64,000 nucleotides of DNA from Schistocephalus solidus. Lineage: Eukaryota; Platyhelminthes; Cestoda; Diphyllobothriidea; Diphyllobothriidae. Location: NCBI GenBank assembly GCA_017591395.1, contig WEDG01011571.1, positions 1 to 64,000 on the forward strand, given 5' to 3'. This document shows positions 13,600 through 24,924 of the stretch, one piece after another. Both the position numbers and the translations under genes were made by a program. The notes under the pieces are model-generated. The model saw only the letters and a program-made list of their open reading frames with translations. It was not told the DNA's origin and made no database searches. How positions within the stretch are numbered: the stretch's first letter is position 1; the number at the start of each line of letters is the position of its first letter.

Positions 13600-15210
13600 A
13601 GTCCGCCACAGGACTCAGAGTCCATGAACGCCATCAGAACCGAAGAGAACCTCCACAGTGTCAGGACCCAAACCTTTGGAAGGTGTCCTAAATTTAGAAA
13701 ACTAGTGACAGCTCCCGCAAACAAGGGAAAGCTTTGCTGAATTTTGATACTTCTGGTGAGCTTTATTCCAGATTGCTATAGCGTTTACCGAAAAAATGAT
13801 GGTATCTAATCGAGCGTGTCAAAGGAAGAAAGAAAAATACATCTCGATGACTGGTGCACCGAGAGTGGTCGAGCTGCGTCAGATATGTAAGGGAGTTAAA
13901 GGTACACATTTTTAGAAGTTGAAACAGTAAAAAATAGTCCTTCTGTAATCTGCGAAGCCATAACGGGTCGAGACTTGTAAGCTCACAGCGTTGTTGGTAG
14001 TACAGGTTTCTGTGATCTGAAGAGAAAACTATTTTTGTTAAGCAGTGCTGGATTGATTCTCTCTTCTTCCGTTCACTAGCATGCTGAAGGTTAAATAGCA
14101 ACAAGCAGTTTTCCAGACAAGGTCTGAAATACATTTTATAAAGGCTGATTCTAATATTGATGGTTTTGAAATTTCTGAGAATAAACCCAGTAGTTTGGTA
14201 TGCTTTCGAGACAATCAGGGTGCAGTGATCTGACGGATTAAGACTACTAGAATATGATATGCCCAGATCCTTTATAACTACGGGCAAATTAAGGTAATGA
14301 CCGCCTTTGCATAGATGGGGCTGATGGTTGTCGCCAATAACCATAACGGAGCACTTGTGCCAAGAAAGCGAAAGGCGCCAAGCGCGACACCACTGAGCAA
14401 AGGCCTGAAGATCCGTTTTAAAGAGTTAAAGCACGATGTTGCTATCGACCGGTTTATATCGATAGGCAACTTTTTAATCGTCAGCGTACATAAAGGGCCT
14501 ACCATAATGAAAATAATCAGGAAAATCGCTGACAAAAAGGCAAAATAGAAGTGGGCCGAGCACGCTACCCTCAATAACTCCACTCATCGCATGCGTGGGG
14601 TTGGATATAACATCGGAAGTTTTTGCTCGTTGTGTTCGAGTATTACAATTGGAGGATGTTCCGTTCACAAGCTTATTACCTTTGCCAAAGGAGGCAAATT
14701 TCAACAGGAGGAGATCATGGTCAATACGAACAAAAGCATTCGTGAAGGCGAAATAAGCGGTGTAAATTGCAAAACCGCTGTACCTATATTATAGCACATG
14801 ATCAAAGTAAGAGAGCTGGCAGGTTTTCCAAGACTTTTTTCGAGGAACCCATGATGAGCCGCATTAAGTAGGTTATTCTCTGTTAGGTTATGCATCATCT
14901 TGTCTTTGATCAAGGTCTCTAATGTCTTTTAGACTGCTGGCAGTGGATTTATGGCCTTAATTCGTCAAATGACGTAGATTAAATATCTTATACAGAAGGG
15001 ACGGAAATATATCATTTGCATCCGCCTTAAGAACGCTGACCGGCACGCTATCTGGTCCAGGACTGTAAGATTTACAAAAACGCCGAATGGCTACGGTCCA
15101 GTCCCAGAGGGTTAAAGTTATTGTTTCAAGGACGTTTCCGGTCCAAAACCCTGGTTTTAGGATAGGGAGCGACAGAATAGTCACTTCAAGTTCTAGACAA
15201 GAAATCATTT
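13600..15210 (-). pseudogene. LINE ORF2, reverse transcriptase and C-terminal tail, broken
   Basis: The fingers motif SPGPDSVPVSVLK lies near 15.05 kb. The motif GVIEGSVLGPLLFCLFVSD and the catalytic MYADD box lie at 14.58-14.47 kb in one frame. The conserved post-catalytic region follows (HKCSVMVIGDN near 14.34 kb, VKDLGISYSS-like DLGISYSSSLNPS near 14.27 kb). The tail at 14.2-13.6 kb includes LYYQQRCELTSLDPLWLRRL and FGKRYSNL. The two catalytic aspartates of the YADD box are kept, but several frameshifts separate the parts. Confidence 0.85.
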
Positions 15211-15669
15211 AAGCTGTCAGCTGTCAACTTAGCGTCAGCTATAGAGTTTCCTAAGGCGTCTCGAAGTACGGGGTGCTGCGTTTTTCTCTGGCTTGTACTG
15301 TGCGCGAAAATAGCTTCGCAACATTTAACGAAGGGTTTTCGCAAAGTTGACCTCATCAGCTAGTCGTTTTTCGTCAGACAGCCTCTTAGCCTCTTCAAAG
15401 GTTTGTTGGATCAAGGGCAGATTGAAAGTGTCATTTTGTAAATGAAAACGACGAGAGAGTCTACGCAGTCTACGGCGGAATCATAAAGGGACGTAGACTT
15501 CATCCTTGACATTAATTATTTTCTAACGGGTAACAAAACGAGAAAGGAGTGGACCTAGAACTTGGTACAATGTATCAGTACAAATATTCACATCCAATAA
15601 TACAAAGAAGTAAGTAAAATCGTGGGAATTTAGATGTGTTAGCAATTCCCTCCATATTTGCTGATCTCA

Positions 15670-16440
15670 AATCACGGAAAAAAATTATATTTTTTGGAAA
15701 AATTTTCATCAGCCTCGAGTTCTAGTTTAAAAAGAACTAAAGCATGGTCAGAACTCCCAAATGGATCTAAAAGTAACACTGAAAATGGCTGACAACCTCT
15801 ACAGAAAATAAGATCAAGTATGTTTGATCCTCGGGTGGGAAAATCAACTACCTGGTCCCACATGCCTATATCTATGGCCTCAATTAGGTCTTTTAAATTT
15901 TCAGGACAGGAAGATGGAAACCAATGAACTACAGGGAAGATTGAAGTAACCTGCAATCAAGCAGTACTTCAGATTTAAGTTAGCTGAGGCGTGATATGCC
16001 TGCGAGAGACAAAGATCGTAAACCTCGCTGGCATTGGGGGTGGGGCAATAGACACAACCAACGAGTAAAGCGTAGTTATCTTTTAGAACAACTCGGAGTC
16101 AACAGCTCTCCTCTCCCGTGGTAAATTGTCGACAGTCCAACGGCAGAAATGTAAGGGGTTTGCTTAACATAAATACAGCTTCCTCCGCCACGGCCCTCGT
16201 GTCAATCATTCCAAATGTAAGCGTAGCCTAGAATAGAGAGTTCGAAGTCGGATACACAGGGTGTTGCCCATGTCTCTGTAACTATTAAAATGTCGGGGCG
16301 GTGGATGAAAACCAGAGTCTGGAGCAAAGGAATCTTATTAAACAGAGATCTGGCATTTAGGACGATTGTTTTAAGCGGGCACATTTTTAGTTTCTGAAAT
16401 GGGACATTATGGCTGTCAAAGTGACTGCCTTCGGCCAAAG
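15670..16440 (-). pseudogene. LINE ORF2, endonuclease domain, broken
   Basis: The start of an exonuclease/endonuclease/phosphatase fold is seen in NARSLFNKIPLL and PDILIVTETW (16.40-16.28 kb). The end is seen in DFPTRGSNILDLIF and the catalytic-type GSSDHALV (15.85-15.73 kb). In this family the domain nicks target DNA to prime reverse transcription. The middle is frame-shifted and cannot be followed cleanly. The order and spacing to the reverse transcriptase downstream are as expected for ORF2. Confidence 0.75.
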
Positions 16441-16589
16441 AAATGTTCTTTTCACTTGAACTGGCTGTCCTTTCCTTATTTGGAGAGGTGCCTCGCCATT
16501 GGTCCTTCGTGTTTCTAGTTTGTTTATTAATTGTCGCATTTTCATTGGCTCTTTCAGCCCGAATTCCGTTTGAAAAAAACTTTAGAATG

Positions 16590-17545
16590 CATACCCCGTA
16601 GGGTTGATTTTCTCTATAGCAGGAGCTGTGCTTGTGCTTCGTTTTCCGAGATGATTTTAAGAGGTCTTGATCGAGGATTTAAATCAGGTGTTGACAGAGC
16701 CTCCCTATTCTATATGCCTTGAGAATGTGGATAAACTCACCGTTCGTTATCAACGTTTTTGCATACAATTGAAGGAGTTCCAAGTCATGTTTTACTCGCT
16801 CCTTTGAAATTACTGACGCTGACTCAAGAACATCCTTTATGATAACATTATGTTCTCGACCCAATCGAGCACCTGTTTGCAACTCAGGTTTTTTCAACTG
16901 AGTGATTACTTGTTACCAGTTCACTTGGTCCGATAGGTCCAGATGAAGCGGGTGTTGGGCAGGCTGGAGCCAAATCCCTGTACGACTTGGTCTTCTCAGA
17001 CCTTTTCCTCTTTGGCTTTACAAACTCACCAACCTCCTCAACATCGAATGTTGGTGCAACGTCCAGCAGTGACGTAGTGCTGGGTTGTAAGGCCAGATTA
17101 TTGCTAAAACTGCGTGAGCTAAGTGATGATGGTGGTGAGCAAGGACTAGATGGGACACCCTTTCGAACTAGCGAACCGTCGTCTGGTTTACTGGGTTCAG
17201 TAAACACGAAAGCTTTTATGTGAGTTTAAGGTAAGCTTGAAGTGGCTATATTTGCATACGAATTTTCCTTTGCGGTAGGTTTTTTTACAGACAGGAGCTT
17301 TTTTTAAAACGTGGGCAAGAAATAGATCTTTTAAAGCTATCTATTTCTTGCCTTAGATTGCCTACCTCCTGCTCCATATCTAGGAATATCTGTTGGAGGC
17401 TGAAACAACCCATACATGTTTCATCTTCGTAAGCTCCATTAACTGAGCTAACTACAATTTTTACCTCTTTAGCGGGAGGTGAACACTTAGCAGAATAATT
17501 ATAGTTGCAACTACTTTCTGCTAGTAGTAATAATAATAATCTTTG
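16590..17545 (-). pseudogene. LINE ORF1-like protein, broken
   Basis: The N-terminal part (about 17.5-17.3 kb) has a short coiled coil (DMEQEVGNLRQEIDS). It is followed by a Ser/Pro-rich linker (17207-16884, with PKRKRSEKTK as a basic, nuclear-signal-like patch). The C-terminal segment (16897-16590) contains LELLQLYAKTL, ILKAYRIGR and RPLKII, the pattern seen in ORF1 nucleic-acid-binding domains of CR1/Jockey elements. The pieces lie in different frames and include stops. The product would be the RNA-binding partner of the element's reverse transcriptase. Confidence 0.6.
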
Positions 17546-17859
17546 TATTTAATGCCTGTTTACAGGCATTGTCAGATGAAATATTCAATGAGGATCAGGC
17601 TAGTAGTGAAAAAACTCTTGAATATATATATCATTATGTGTTTTTACTATCCTTATGTTATTCAAGAGAAAAAGGAGTCTATTAATTCGCTCAGCAGTGG
17701 AATTTTCATTTTTTTAAAAGCCTCAGAATCCTTACGTCTAAGTAGCAATTTACGAACTCGGGGAAATAAACAGACAATTCTTTAATAATTTACCAGCACC
17801 ATGTCTTCTAAACTGAGGTAGAGACTAAAAGCTCGTAGGCTCGAAGGAATTGAAATTCG

Positions 17860-18440
17860 AAACAAATTTCAAACGACGTGCCAACCTGCTCGAAGAGGTG
17901 TAGATTCGAGACACAAAATTAGTAAGAGTTCAACGTGAACTGCTATATGAGTTCCACCTGAATAACATAAAGCTCAATCTTCTGAGGTATAGGCAGTTTC
18001 GCGGAAACTTGATACAAACCTACCGGACTATCAGAGGCCGCGAGTGTGCCCTAGAATTTGCTGACTTCTTCGAATTGGCTAAGATGGAACATCTGCGGGG
18101 TCATCCCTTAAACTGCAGAGGAAATCGGTCCACACGGACGTCCATCGGAACGCCTTTTCGCAGAGCGTCGTTGGTGTATGGAATGGACTCCCTGATGAGG
18201 TGGTCCTTTAAGAAAATTTTGACACATTTAAATGCAAACTGGATACTCATTTGCTGAGAAACTATAGTACATATAATGAAGCTTGTGTCAGTAGTGGCAG
18301 CTCATGCCGGGCCCACACATATCGATGACCTTACGTTTTCATTTGTTAAAGTTATTGCTGTAAACGTTTATTCTTTTATCATTTTTGAATGTGAATAGTG
18401 AGCTCAAGGGCGAAAGCCTACTTCCCTCAATAAAGTGACT
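17860..18440 (+). mobile_element. CR1-like LINE 3' tail
   Basis: The C-terminal end of the CR1-like ORF2 is readable: LIQTYRTIRGRECALEFADFFELA (split over 18.00-18.09 kb), then HLRGHPLNC and a FRRASLVYGMDSL stretch matching the usual tail. The element ends with gagctcaagggcgaaagcct followed by cctcaataaagtgact, a variant of the 3' signature seen at 11.0 and 18.8 kb. Only the last ~580 bp are present, consistent with 5' truncation. Confidence 0.75.
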
Positions 18441-18449
18441 TAAAGTGAC

Positions 18450-18882
18450 TTTAACCTTTCGTATCGTGTGGCATGGATTGCGCCCTCCTATGTGATGACT
18501 TTTTCCAACTTACCACTAGGAATAATCGCCGAGGTCATCCATCCAAACTAAGTGGGCCCCAAGTAAGATTGGATGAGGATTTATTTTTTCACCAACCGTG
18601 TCACGGAATCGTGGAATAACCTTCCTAAGGGGATTTAATGTCCCGGTCTGTGGATACATTCAAACATCCTCTTAACATGCATATGTTGCAGCACCACGAA
18701 GACTATGTGACTACTTAACCTTAACAATACCAGTGAACTACTTTTATGTGCCTGCATTCATTTGACTGTAACTTATTTACATTGCTTCTAATTCTTGTAA
18801 TTTTTATGTAAGAAATAGGGAGTTCAAAGGCGTAAGCCTATTTTCCTCAAATACGCTTAACTGAACTGAACTGAACTGAAAA
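18450..18882 (+). mobile_element. Second CR1-like LINE 3' tail with pentamer end
   Basis: This copy begins inside the tail coding region (around tttcgtatcgtgtggcatgg) and runs to the 3' signature gttcaaaggcgtaagcctat. It then ends in about four ctgaa pentamers (18861-18880). CR1-type elements often end in a short microsatellite. It follows directly behind the previous tail, and its last base abuts a truncated Gypsy reverse transcriptase, which suggests insertion into or deletion next to that element. Confidence 0.75.
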
Positions 18883-18884
18883 AT

Positions 18885-19512
18885 CCGTGAAGCACTTGTC
18901 TGGGTTTATAGCTAGTACCTATGTTGGAAGTACGGTATAACATTTGCCATTCTGAAAGGTGTAGTAACAGCAGTTTTGGAGAAGTCTTCGGGGATGACAA
19001 GCATCTGATGGAATGTGCGTAGCAGGTCAATCTTCGAGAAAACCACTTTGCCAAAAAATTTTCTAGTGAAATCCTGAAGATGAGGCACTGGATATTGATT
19101 GAAAAAGTGAAGTTGTTGAGGGCATGATAATCGCCACAGGGTCGCCAATCATCTGATTTTTCCTTAAATATCATAAGCAAAGCTGACGCCCAGGGCTCTC
19201 GTATATTCGAATAACGCCCAGTTTTAGCATATGTTCGAATTCTGTTTTCGCAACCACTAGGCATGCAGGCGACAGTCGTCTTTGACGAGCGAAAGCAGGA
19301 GGACTCGAGGTATGGATGTGGTGCACAACATCGTGTTGAACCTCGCTGCTGCGAAACTGGTGGTTGGTGATGTTAGAACTTTGAAGTAGAAGCTCTCGAT
19401 AAGGACAGGCAATGTACGTTTTCAGGACAGATAAATTGCAAGAGGACATAAAGAGAGTTAATCCTCTAACATATAGACCGATAGTGCAATCAAGTAGGTG
19501 AAACGCCGGCAA
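18885..19512 (-). pseudogene. Gypsy reverse transcriptase, N-terminal half, truncated
   Basis: Motifs across overlapping frames are EFEHMLKLGVIR, SDDWRPCGDYHALNN, YPVPHLQDFTRKFFGKVVF, SKIDLLRTFHQM and PEDFSKTAVTTPF. These correspond to the connection and fingers/palm region up to motif B. The YxDD catalytic box is missing because the element is cut at 18.88 kb. At least two frame changes occur. Confidence 0.8.
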
Positions 19513-19520
19513 TCCAATAG

Positions 19521-19886
19521 CTAGTCAAACTCGGCTATAAAGTCGGGGCCAAGGATTGCATGTGAAGTATCGGCAATCACGAAAATCCAAGAGAAAGACC
19601 AGCGAAGTGCAATGTTAAGGGTGAGGGACAAGCTGCCGAACGCGGGAATGGGGTAACAGTTAACAGATAGGAGATCGAGACCATCATTGGGACAGCGACA
19701 GACAGCTAGAGTGGGAGATACAACACTGGTTTGAGCTCCAGTGTCCTCTAGGAATCTTCTGCGATTCAAAGTGTCGTAGAAAAGAAAAGTGGAACCAGAG
19801 CCCGCGGAGCCAGAGAAGGCAGTGCCCTCTTTTATCTGACAGACTGGTTTCCCTGTGGGTATTTCAAAGAACAGGGGGAAGAGCAC
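19521..19886 (-). pseudogene. Retroelement aspartic protease
   Basis: The active-site motif FLEDTGAQTSVVSP (a variant of the DTGA aspartic protease signature) lies about 57 residues into the frame. It is followed by the flap-like region and by ILGPDFIAEFD, the usual end of the domain. In the element this enzyme would cleave the Gag-Pol polyprotein. The catalytic Asp is kept. The frame is open across the domain but is separated from gag and RT by stops. Confidence 0.75.
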
Positions 19887-19942
19887 CGATGGGCCTTTGC
19901 GCCAAAATTGGTATCATACCAACACACATCAGCATTTCGCGG

Positions 19943-20281
19943 TCACGAGTGAGACCGATGACGTTTGGAAGAGTGACTGGATGATCGGCGGGAGATGAAG
20001 CGCGCAAGCTGGAATATATTCAAAGCCATCTCGGCCGTCATGGCCACTATAGGCGTCACAAGGTGCGCATTAGGCGTGGGTAAGGGGAAAGAGGAGAGCT
20101 GGGCAATAGAAGTTGGCTGGAACCGCTGACCCTCCAAAATCATGTCCGCTAACTCGACTAGCCGTGAGACCGAGAAGTCCTCTGAGCCGGATGCCAGAAT
20201 GGTTTGAACATCAGTGGTTAGGAACATCTCCTTTAACATTTTTTCGTACATATGCAGCTCAAAACGAAGTGGATACATCAT
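19943..20281 (-). pseudogene. Gag C-terminal part of CsRn1-like element
   Basis: The frame contains YEKMLKEMFLTTDVQTILAS and SRLVELADMILE. This pattern is typical of the C-terminal capsid region of CsRn1-type Gag, where a polypeptide predicted to build the particle core ends before the Cys motif. The N-terminal part upstream (20.3-20.7 kb) is not clearly readable. The frame is broken from the protease that follows. Confidence 0.6.
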
Positions 20282-20894
20282 TCTGAGGAGTTCGGTGGTT
20301 TCCTGTCACCCAACCACTCCTCGCGAATTAGCTGGTGGTAACGTTGAAGGACAGTAACTGTATGCGGGTGAATGAGAGCGGATTAAAGCTGGGTGTACGG
20401 TTGGCAGTCTGGTTGATTCTGTATGATTCCTTGAAGCTGAGAGAGAAAATGCAATGGCAAAGCCTGAACAAGCCTGTGAAATTAGGTTACTTCTTTGGTA
20501 ATCATCGCCGAGTGAAAACAAGACAGGAGACGAAGGAAGTAAATTATAGTAGTATTCGCCCAAAGATTGGGTAAGGAAAGAGATACTGCACTAATAGCGT
20601 CGTTCATGATAAATGCGACAGTGAGAGGAACCGAATAAAAATGAACGCAAGGGAAGGAACCAATAAGGCACTGCGCGATGATTGGCTGGATCCCGTCGGC
20701 GACTGAAAACGCAAGAAAAATGCAAATCCTACAAATGGAGATTCGCTTCCTCGGCCACATCGTTAGCAGTGAGAGCCTCAGCTTCTTCACTGAAAAGACA
20801 GGTCGTTAAGGATTGGCAACAACCAGCCAAATCAGCACCGAATAAATACCGGATCCGCCCCTCAAAAACACCTCACACCCCCACGGATACCCTT

Positions 20895-21560
20895 CCACTT
20901 CCAGGAAGAACTAGACCAATTTGTGGATAATATGATCCAACAAGGCATGGTTTAAACATCCACATCCACGTGGGCAGCGCCGGTGACTGTAACCAATAAG
21001 AAAGACCATTCCTTTTGACTCTGTGTCGATTACAGGCGCCTAAACGCAGTCACCATCAAAAACTCCTTCCCTCTTCCCCGTATGGATGACCTCCTAGCCC
21101 TTATGGCAGGCAAGAAATTATTTAATACCCTCAACCTGTCCTCAAGCTATTGGCAGATCTGAGCGCACGCAAATGATCATGCCAAAACCACCGTTCACCT
21201 ACCCTCGGTGCTTTTCAAGTTCACCACGCTACCTATGGGCTTGGCTAACACGGCGGCGATATGCTAACATGTAATGCAGAAAATACTCCAGAATCTCTGC
21301 CAATCGAAGTGCCTCGTGTACCCGGACGACATAATCCTATGGAGTACCACGGTACCATTATTGCTCAATAACCTAGCAGAGGTGCTGGTAAGATATCGGG
21401 AGTCCGGTCTGACGCTCAACCCCAGGAAGTGAAAGTTCCTACAAACAGACATTTTATTCCTCAGCCATATCGTTAGCTTTGAGGGTCACAGGACAACACT
21501 CAGAAGATCAAGGCCTTCAAGGATTGGTCACAACCAGCCAACGGAGACGAAGGTCGCTCA
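20895..21560 (+). pseudogene. Gypsy reverse transcriptase of the second element
   Basis: Readable pieces include DNMIQQGMV, CVDYRRLNAVTIKNSFPLP, RMDDLLALMAGKKLFNTLNL, LPMGLAN and a catalytic-region YPDDIILW (the usual YLDD has a Pro). Next comes YRESGLTLNP and a thumb segment near 21.43-21.54 kb. The catalytic Asp pair is kept, but in-frame stops occur at several places. Confidence 0.75.
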
Positions 21561-21639
21561 TTTCTTGGTCTAGCAGGCTACTATAGGGCCTTCATCTCGT
21601 CATATTCCCGCCTCGCCTTTCCTCTCACGAGGTTAACTG

Positions 21640-22095
21640 ATAATTCCTGAGCATTTCGGTGGACATCTTAGTTTGAACGAGCATTCGCCCATCTCAAGGA
21701 AGCCCTTACCTCTGCCCCATCCTTAGTTTTCCCAAAGTCAGCCGTAACATACCACCGTATATCCTCAATACATACGCTAGCAGCCATTCGATTGGAGGAG
21801 TGCTGTCGCAGACAGGCAACGGAGGTGGATGAGCACCCGTCCTCCAGTATGGCAGCCGTACATTCGATCCAGTGGAATGGAATTAAAGCACTACCCACCC
21901 TGAGATGTTGGCCTTAGTCTTCTTCAACCACAAGTTCGCTGATTTCCTAACAGGTAAAGAATTAATCATCCGGACGGACCACTCAGCTCTGCAGTGGCTA
22001 CAAAATTTTCACAAACCGGAAGGGCAGGTAGCATTATGGAAAGAACTGTTAGCGGACTTTGACTGTACTATCGTCCACCACCCAGAAACTTAACG
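21640..22095 (+). pseudogene. Gypsy RNase H domain
   Basis: The end of the domain is well kept at 21905-22093: MLALVFFNHKFADFLTGKEL, then IRTDHSALQWL and a segment ending FDCTIVHHPET. This matches the RNase H of Ty3/Gypsy elements, which digests the RNA strand during cDNA synthesis. The upstream part is frame-shifted. Confidence 0.75.
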
Positions 22096-22309
22096 CGGGT
22101 GCTTTATCCCAAATTCCCATGCGTAAGCCCCACAGCCACTCCGTTTGCAACTTCGATCTTAATGCCCCGTCGGTAACATCCACGACCCTGAACTGGGCTG
22201 ACCTACAGGCCAGGGATCCAGATGTCAGAGTCAACTACGACAGGGTCACGCGAGGCTCTGTTAAACCGCCAAAGAACCAGATGTCAGGAGAAAGCTGCGA
22301 AGCACAAGC

Positions 22310-23475
22310 ACGCTGAGCCTTGTGGGAAAACCTGCTTATGCGGGATCACGTACATTACTTCCAGTACGACCCCAATTGCATATGCAATGTCTTGCGTGAA
22401 CTACACCGCCAGCTGGGTCACACAGACCAAGGCAAACTGGAAAAGCAGAAAGACATCGATTATGATCGCCTAATATTTAACAAGATGTTGCCCTCTTATG
22501 TCAACAGTGGGAGATTTGCGCCCGTTCCAAAAACCCCTCCCACAACCCTACGGTGCCGCTGCAACCGATTATCACGGGCTACCTGAATCAACTCAGTGGG
22601 GTCGACATTGTTGGTCACTTCCCACAGTCACAGAAGAGTAACCGATACCTATTAGTGATGGTCGATTTTATCACTAAATGGGTGAAAGCATCTCCCCTAC
22701 CTGATCAAACAGCTGTTACGGTTGCCGACGCTATCCTTTGCACATGGGTTGCTCGATTTGGGGTACCAGATGTTCTACACTCCGATCAGGGTTCCAATTT
22801 CGAAAGCCACCTAGTATAAAAACTGTCTAGTTAATTTGGCATCCAGAAAACAAGGACTACGGCATATCACCCACAAGGAAACGGACAGACGGAAAGGATC
22901 AACAAGTCCATGGCACCTCTATTGCAAGCCTTCAGAGATTCTACCAACAACGACATCTGCGAAACCCTTATCCCCCATTGCCTCCGATCGTACAGTAGTA
23001 CGGTAAATGAACAGGCTTCATCCCCGCTATGTTGACCTACGGCTGGGAACTTCAACTCCCCTTTGATTCCTATCTGCCTATCACTCAACTCGAGTTCCCC
23101 AATCCCCAACTTTGTCACCCGTATAACGGAGATCTACCAAAAATGTCAACGGCTTGCTCGTACCCACTTGCAGCAATCCCAACAATTACAAGCCTGCTTT
23201 TACAACCGCAAAATTTATTGATCACTGTTCCAACCAGGCGATGCAGTGCAGCTTGACAGGGCCAACCTAGATAATTCCAAAACCCTTGGTCGGGTCCGTT
23301 CTCCGTTGTACAACAACGTCTACCGTATACGCGAGGCTGATAACCCGCACATCCTCCTCGTCCACTTAACCAGGTTTAAAGCGGGTCATTCCCCAAAACC
23401 ACCCTTCACAATCCCTAGTTATGACATTCCCGTTGACCACACCATCGAACTTCCTTATTCCAGCCACTGGTAACA
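22310..23475 (+). pseudogene. Gypsy integrase, broken
   Basis: The N-terminal zinc-binding-like part is seen as VLRELHRQLGHTDQGKLEKQ (22.39-22.45 kb). The catalytic core shows LSGVDIVGHFPQSQKSNRYL with its first Asp, then FGVPDVLHSDQGSNFES with the second Asp. After a stop, AYHPQGNGQTERINKSM supplies the catalytic Glu. The C-terminal segment (23246-23473) has VQLDRANL and VHLTRFKAGH. The D,D,E triad is present in pieces, but stops at about 22.82 and 23.03 kb break it. Confidence 0.8.
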
Positions 23476-23499
23476 GTGGCTTTTCAGAAGGGGAGGCTT

Positions 23500-23800
23500 T
23501 TGTCACACCCTTCAAACATAACGTGCACTTTATAAGCACCTTCCTGATAACCTTTTTCTTGGTGTTTTAACGATTACGGTCTACCATCTTACCAACCAAA
23601 TCGATGTTAACCTTTCTTACCTACCTCATCATTCGAATTATTTGAAATCCCCCGTTTTCAACAACTGCCAAATAAGCCCTCGTCACCAAACACCCCATTC
23701 TACTTCATTGTGCATGCTGTGAATCGTCAGATATATCGAAAATTCTCGGAGTATCTCAATTCCTCAGATCATCCACTCACTCGGATAATTACAGGTCGAT
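23500..23800 (+). repeat. Possible 3' LTR start of the second Gypsy element
   Basis: Immediately after the integrase end and a purine-rich tract, the sequence tgtcacacccttcaaacata has the TG start expected of an LTR. I could not find a matching 5' LTR upstream of 20.7 kb, so the right boundary is a guess. Confidence 0.35.
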
Positions 23801-24920
23801 AATTCGCGGTCTTCAATAATAACTATACTTTTAAAAACATCGATAACGTACGTATAATTATGCTCCCGTTGTAGTTTTGAATCAAGTGTTTTCCTGACTG
23901 ATCTATAATTGACGTTGCTATATTACAATGTGTGCCTAGTAGCCTAATTTTGAATATGCAGCGAAACAATTCCAGCAAATATGGCAGCTCAATCTTTCCA
24001 AACTTTGACAATGCAAGCTGCAGAGTAAGGAGGAAACCGCTATAAGTAGCAACATTTTCTATTGTACAGAAAAGCTTCTCAGTAAATTTTACTTTACTCC
24101 AATAGGCACTTTTGCTCACTTTTTCTAAAGTAGCCGGCAATGCTTTTAAGATAGTTTTTTTTAAAAAAAAATTGCCAAAGTAAAATTTGGTCACAAAGTG
24201 CTTCAATGGATCATTTTATGTCTCTTAATATGTACAACCGGCTCAACAAAAATGTCCTTCATACCCTTGGAAATATATGGTCGATGCCTAAATGCCTCGT
24301 TATAGGACGTTACCGAATTTTCTGACTTAGGTGTGGGGTAAAGCTTAAGAATTGTGTCACTTCCCCCGGCGGTACAAATAAACTTCGGTGGATGGCTGTT
24401 ATCGGCAGATTAGCTCCATGACTGCGGTTTGAGGCCTTACGTAAACAACAAGTGACAAACCTTTCTATATCGTGTTGGCGAGATGTACTCGTTGCAGCAA
24501 TATCCCAGCCGGTGAAATGAGCGGGTGTTGTACATGAGAAAAGATCAACCATTTTATATTTTACATACAAAAATATCCGACGCGACTCTCTAGACATTGA
24601 TAGGGTTATAAGCGGACAGTGAAGCTATTGGAATTGGAAAACCCCGATGAACATTACATTTTTGAGAACTGTGTGGTGTCTTATTCATACCGCAGAAAAA
24701 ATTTGTTATTTTCCTTACACACTGTATACAGCATGTAGTTTGGAAACCGTGAATTCGGATGTAACGGCTGGTAGGGTTCAAAATTATTCAACGATTTGGA
24801 AACTTTTTTTAAACCCAAAGAAACCCTTTCTTAAAGTATGAAATTTATAGGGGACGTACATCGCTATCAAACGAGATCAAGGAATAATACTTTCTTGTGT
24901 GTTTTCTGTTAAATATATTT
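23801..24920. other. No recognised gene
   Basis: AT-rich spacer between the Gypsy element and the TACC 3' flank. Minus-strand short frames at 24206-23823 and 24597-24310 show no family resemblance. I see nothing firm here. Confidence 0.4.
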
Positions 24921-24924
24921 GCAT

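Larger units (their letters stand above)
13600..17545 (-). mobile_element. Near full-length two-ORF LINE (CR1/Jockey group), decayed
   Basis: A non-LTR retrotransposon of about 3.9 kb on the minus strand with its main domains in the expected order. These are ORF1 (about 17.5-16.6 kb), an apurinic-type endonuclease (about 16.45-15.67 kb), reverse transcriptase (about 15.2-14.2 kb) and a C-terminal tail ending near 13.6 kb. It differs from the neighbouring CR1-like copies in sequence and is much more complete. The flanking CR1-like fragments lie on both sides without interrupting it. Frameshifts and stops occur throughout, so it should not be active. The long minus-strand frames at 14344-13763 and 14704-14474 are its best-preserved pieces. 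Confidence 0.85.
18885..20700 (-). mobile_element. CsRn1-like Ty3/Gypsy fragment (gag, protease, start of RT)
   Basis: The minus strand reads gag C-terminus, a CWYDTNFGAKAHRC motif, aspartic protease, and the first half of the reverse transcriptase. That order and the unusual CWY...C...C motif in place of a normal CCHC knuckle resemble flatworm CsRn1-clade elements. The reverse transcriptase stops before its catalytic YxDD box, where a CR1 tail abuts at 18.88 kb. No LTR was found. Several frameshifts are visible. Confidence 0.8.
20740..23520 (+). mobile_element. Second Ty3/Gypsy pol (RT, RNase H, integrase), decayed
   Basis: A plus-strand pol runs through reverse transcriptase (about 20.9-21.5 kb), RNase H (about 21.7-22.1 kb), integrase (about 22.3-23.2 kb) and an integrase C-terminal segment to about 23.47 kb. 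A polypurine stretch (cagaaggggagg) at about 23.49 kb leads into tgtcacaccc at about 23.50 kb, the expected start of a 3' LTR. Stops and frameshifts are frequent. It lies head-to-head with the minus-strand CsRn1-like piece but differs from it in sequence. Confidence 0.8.
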
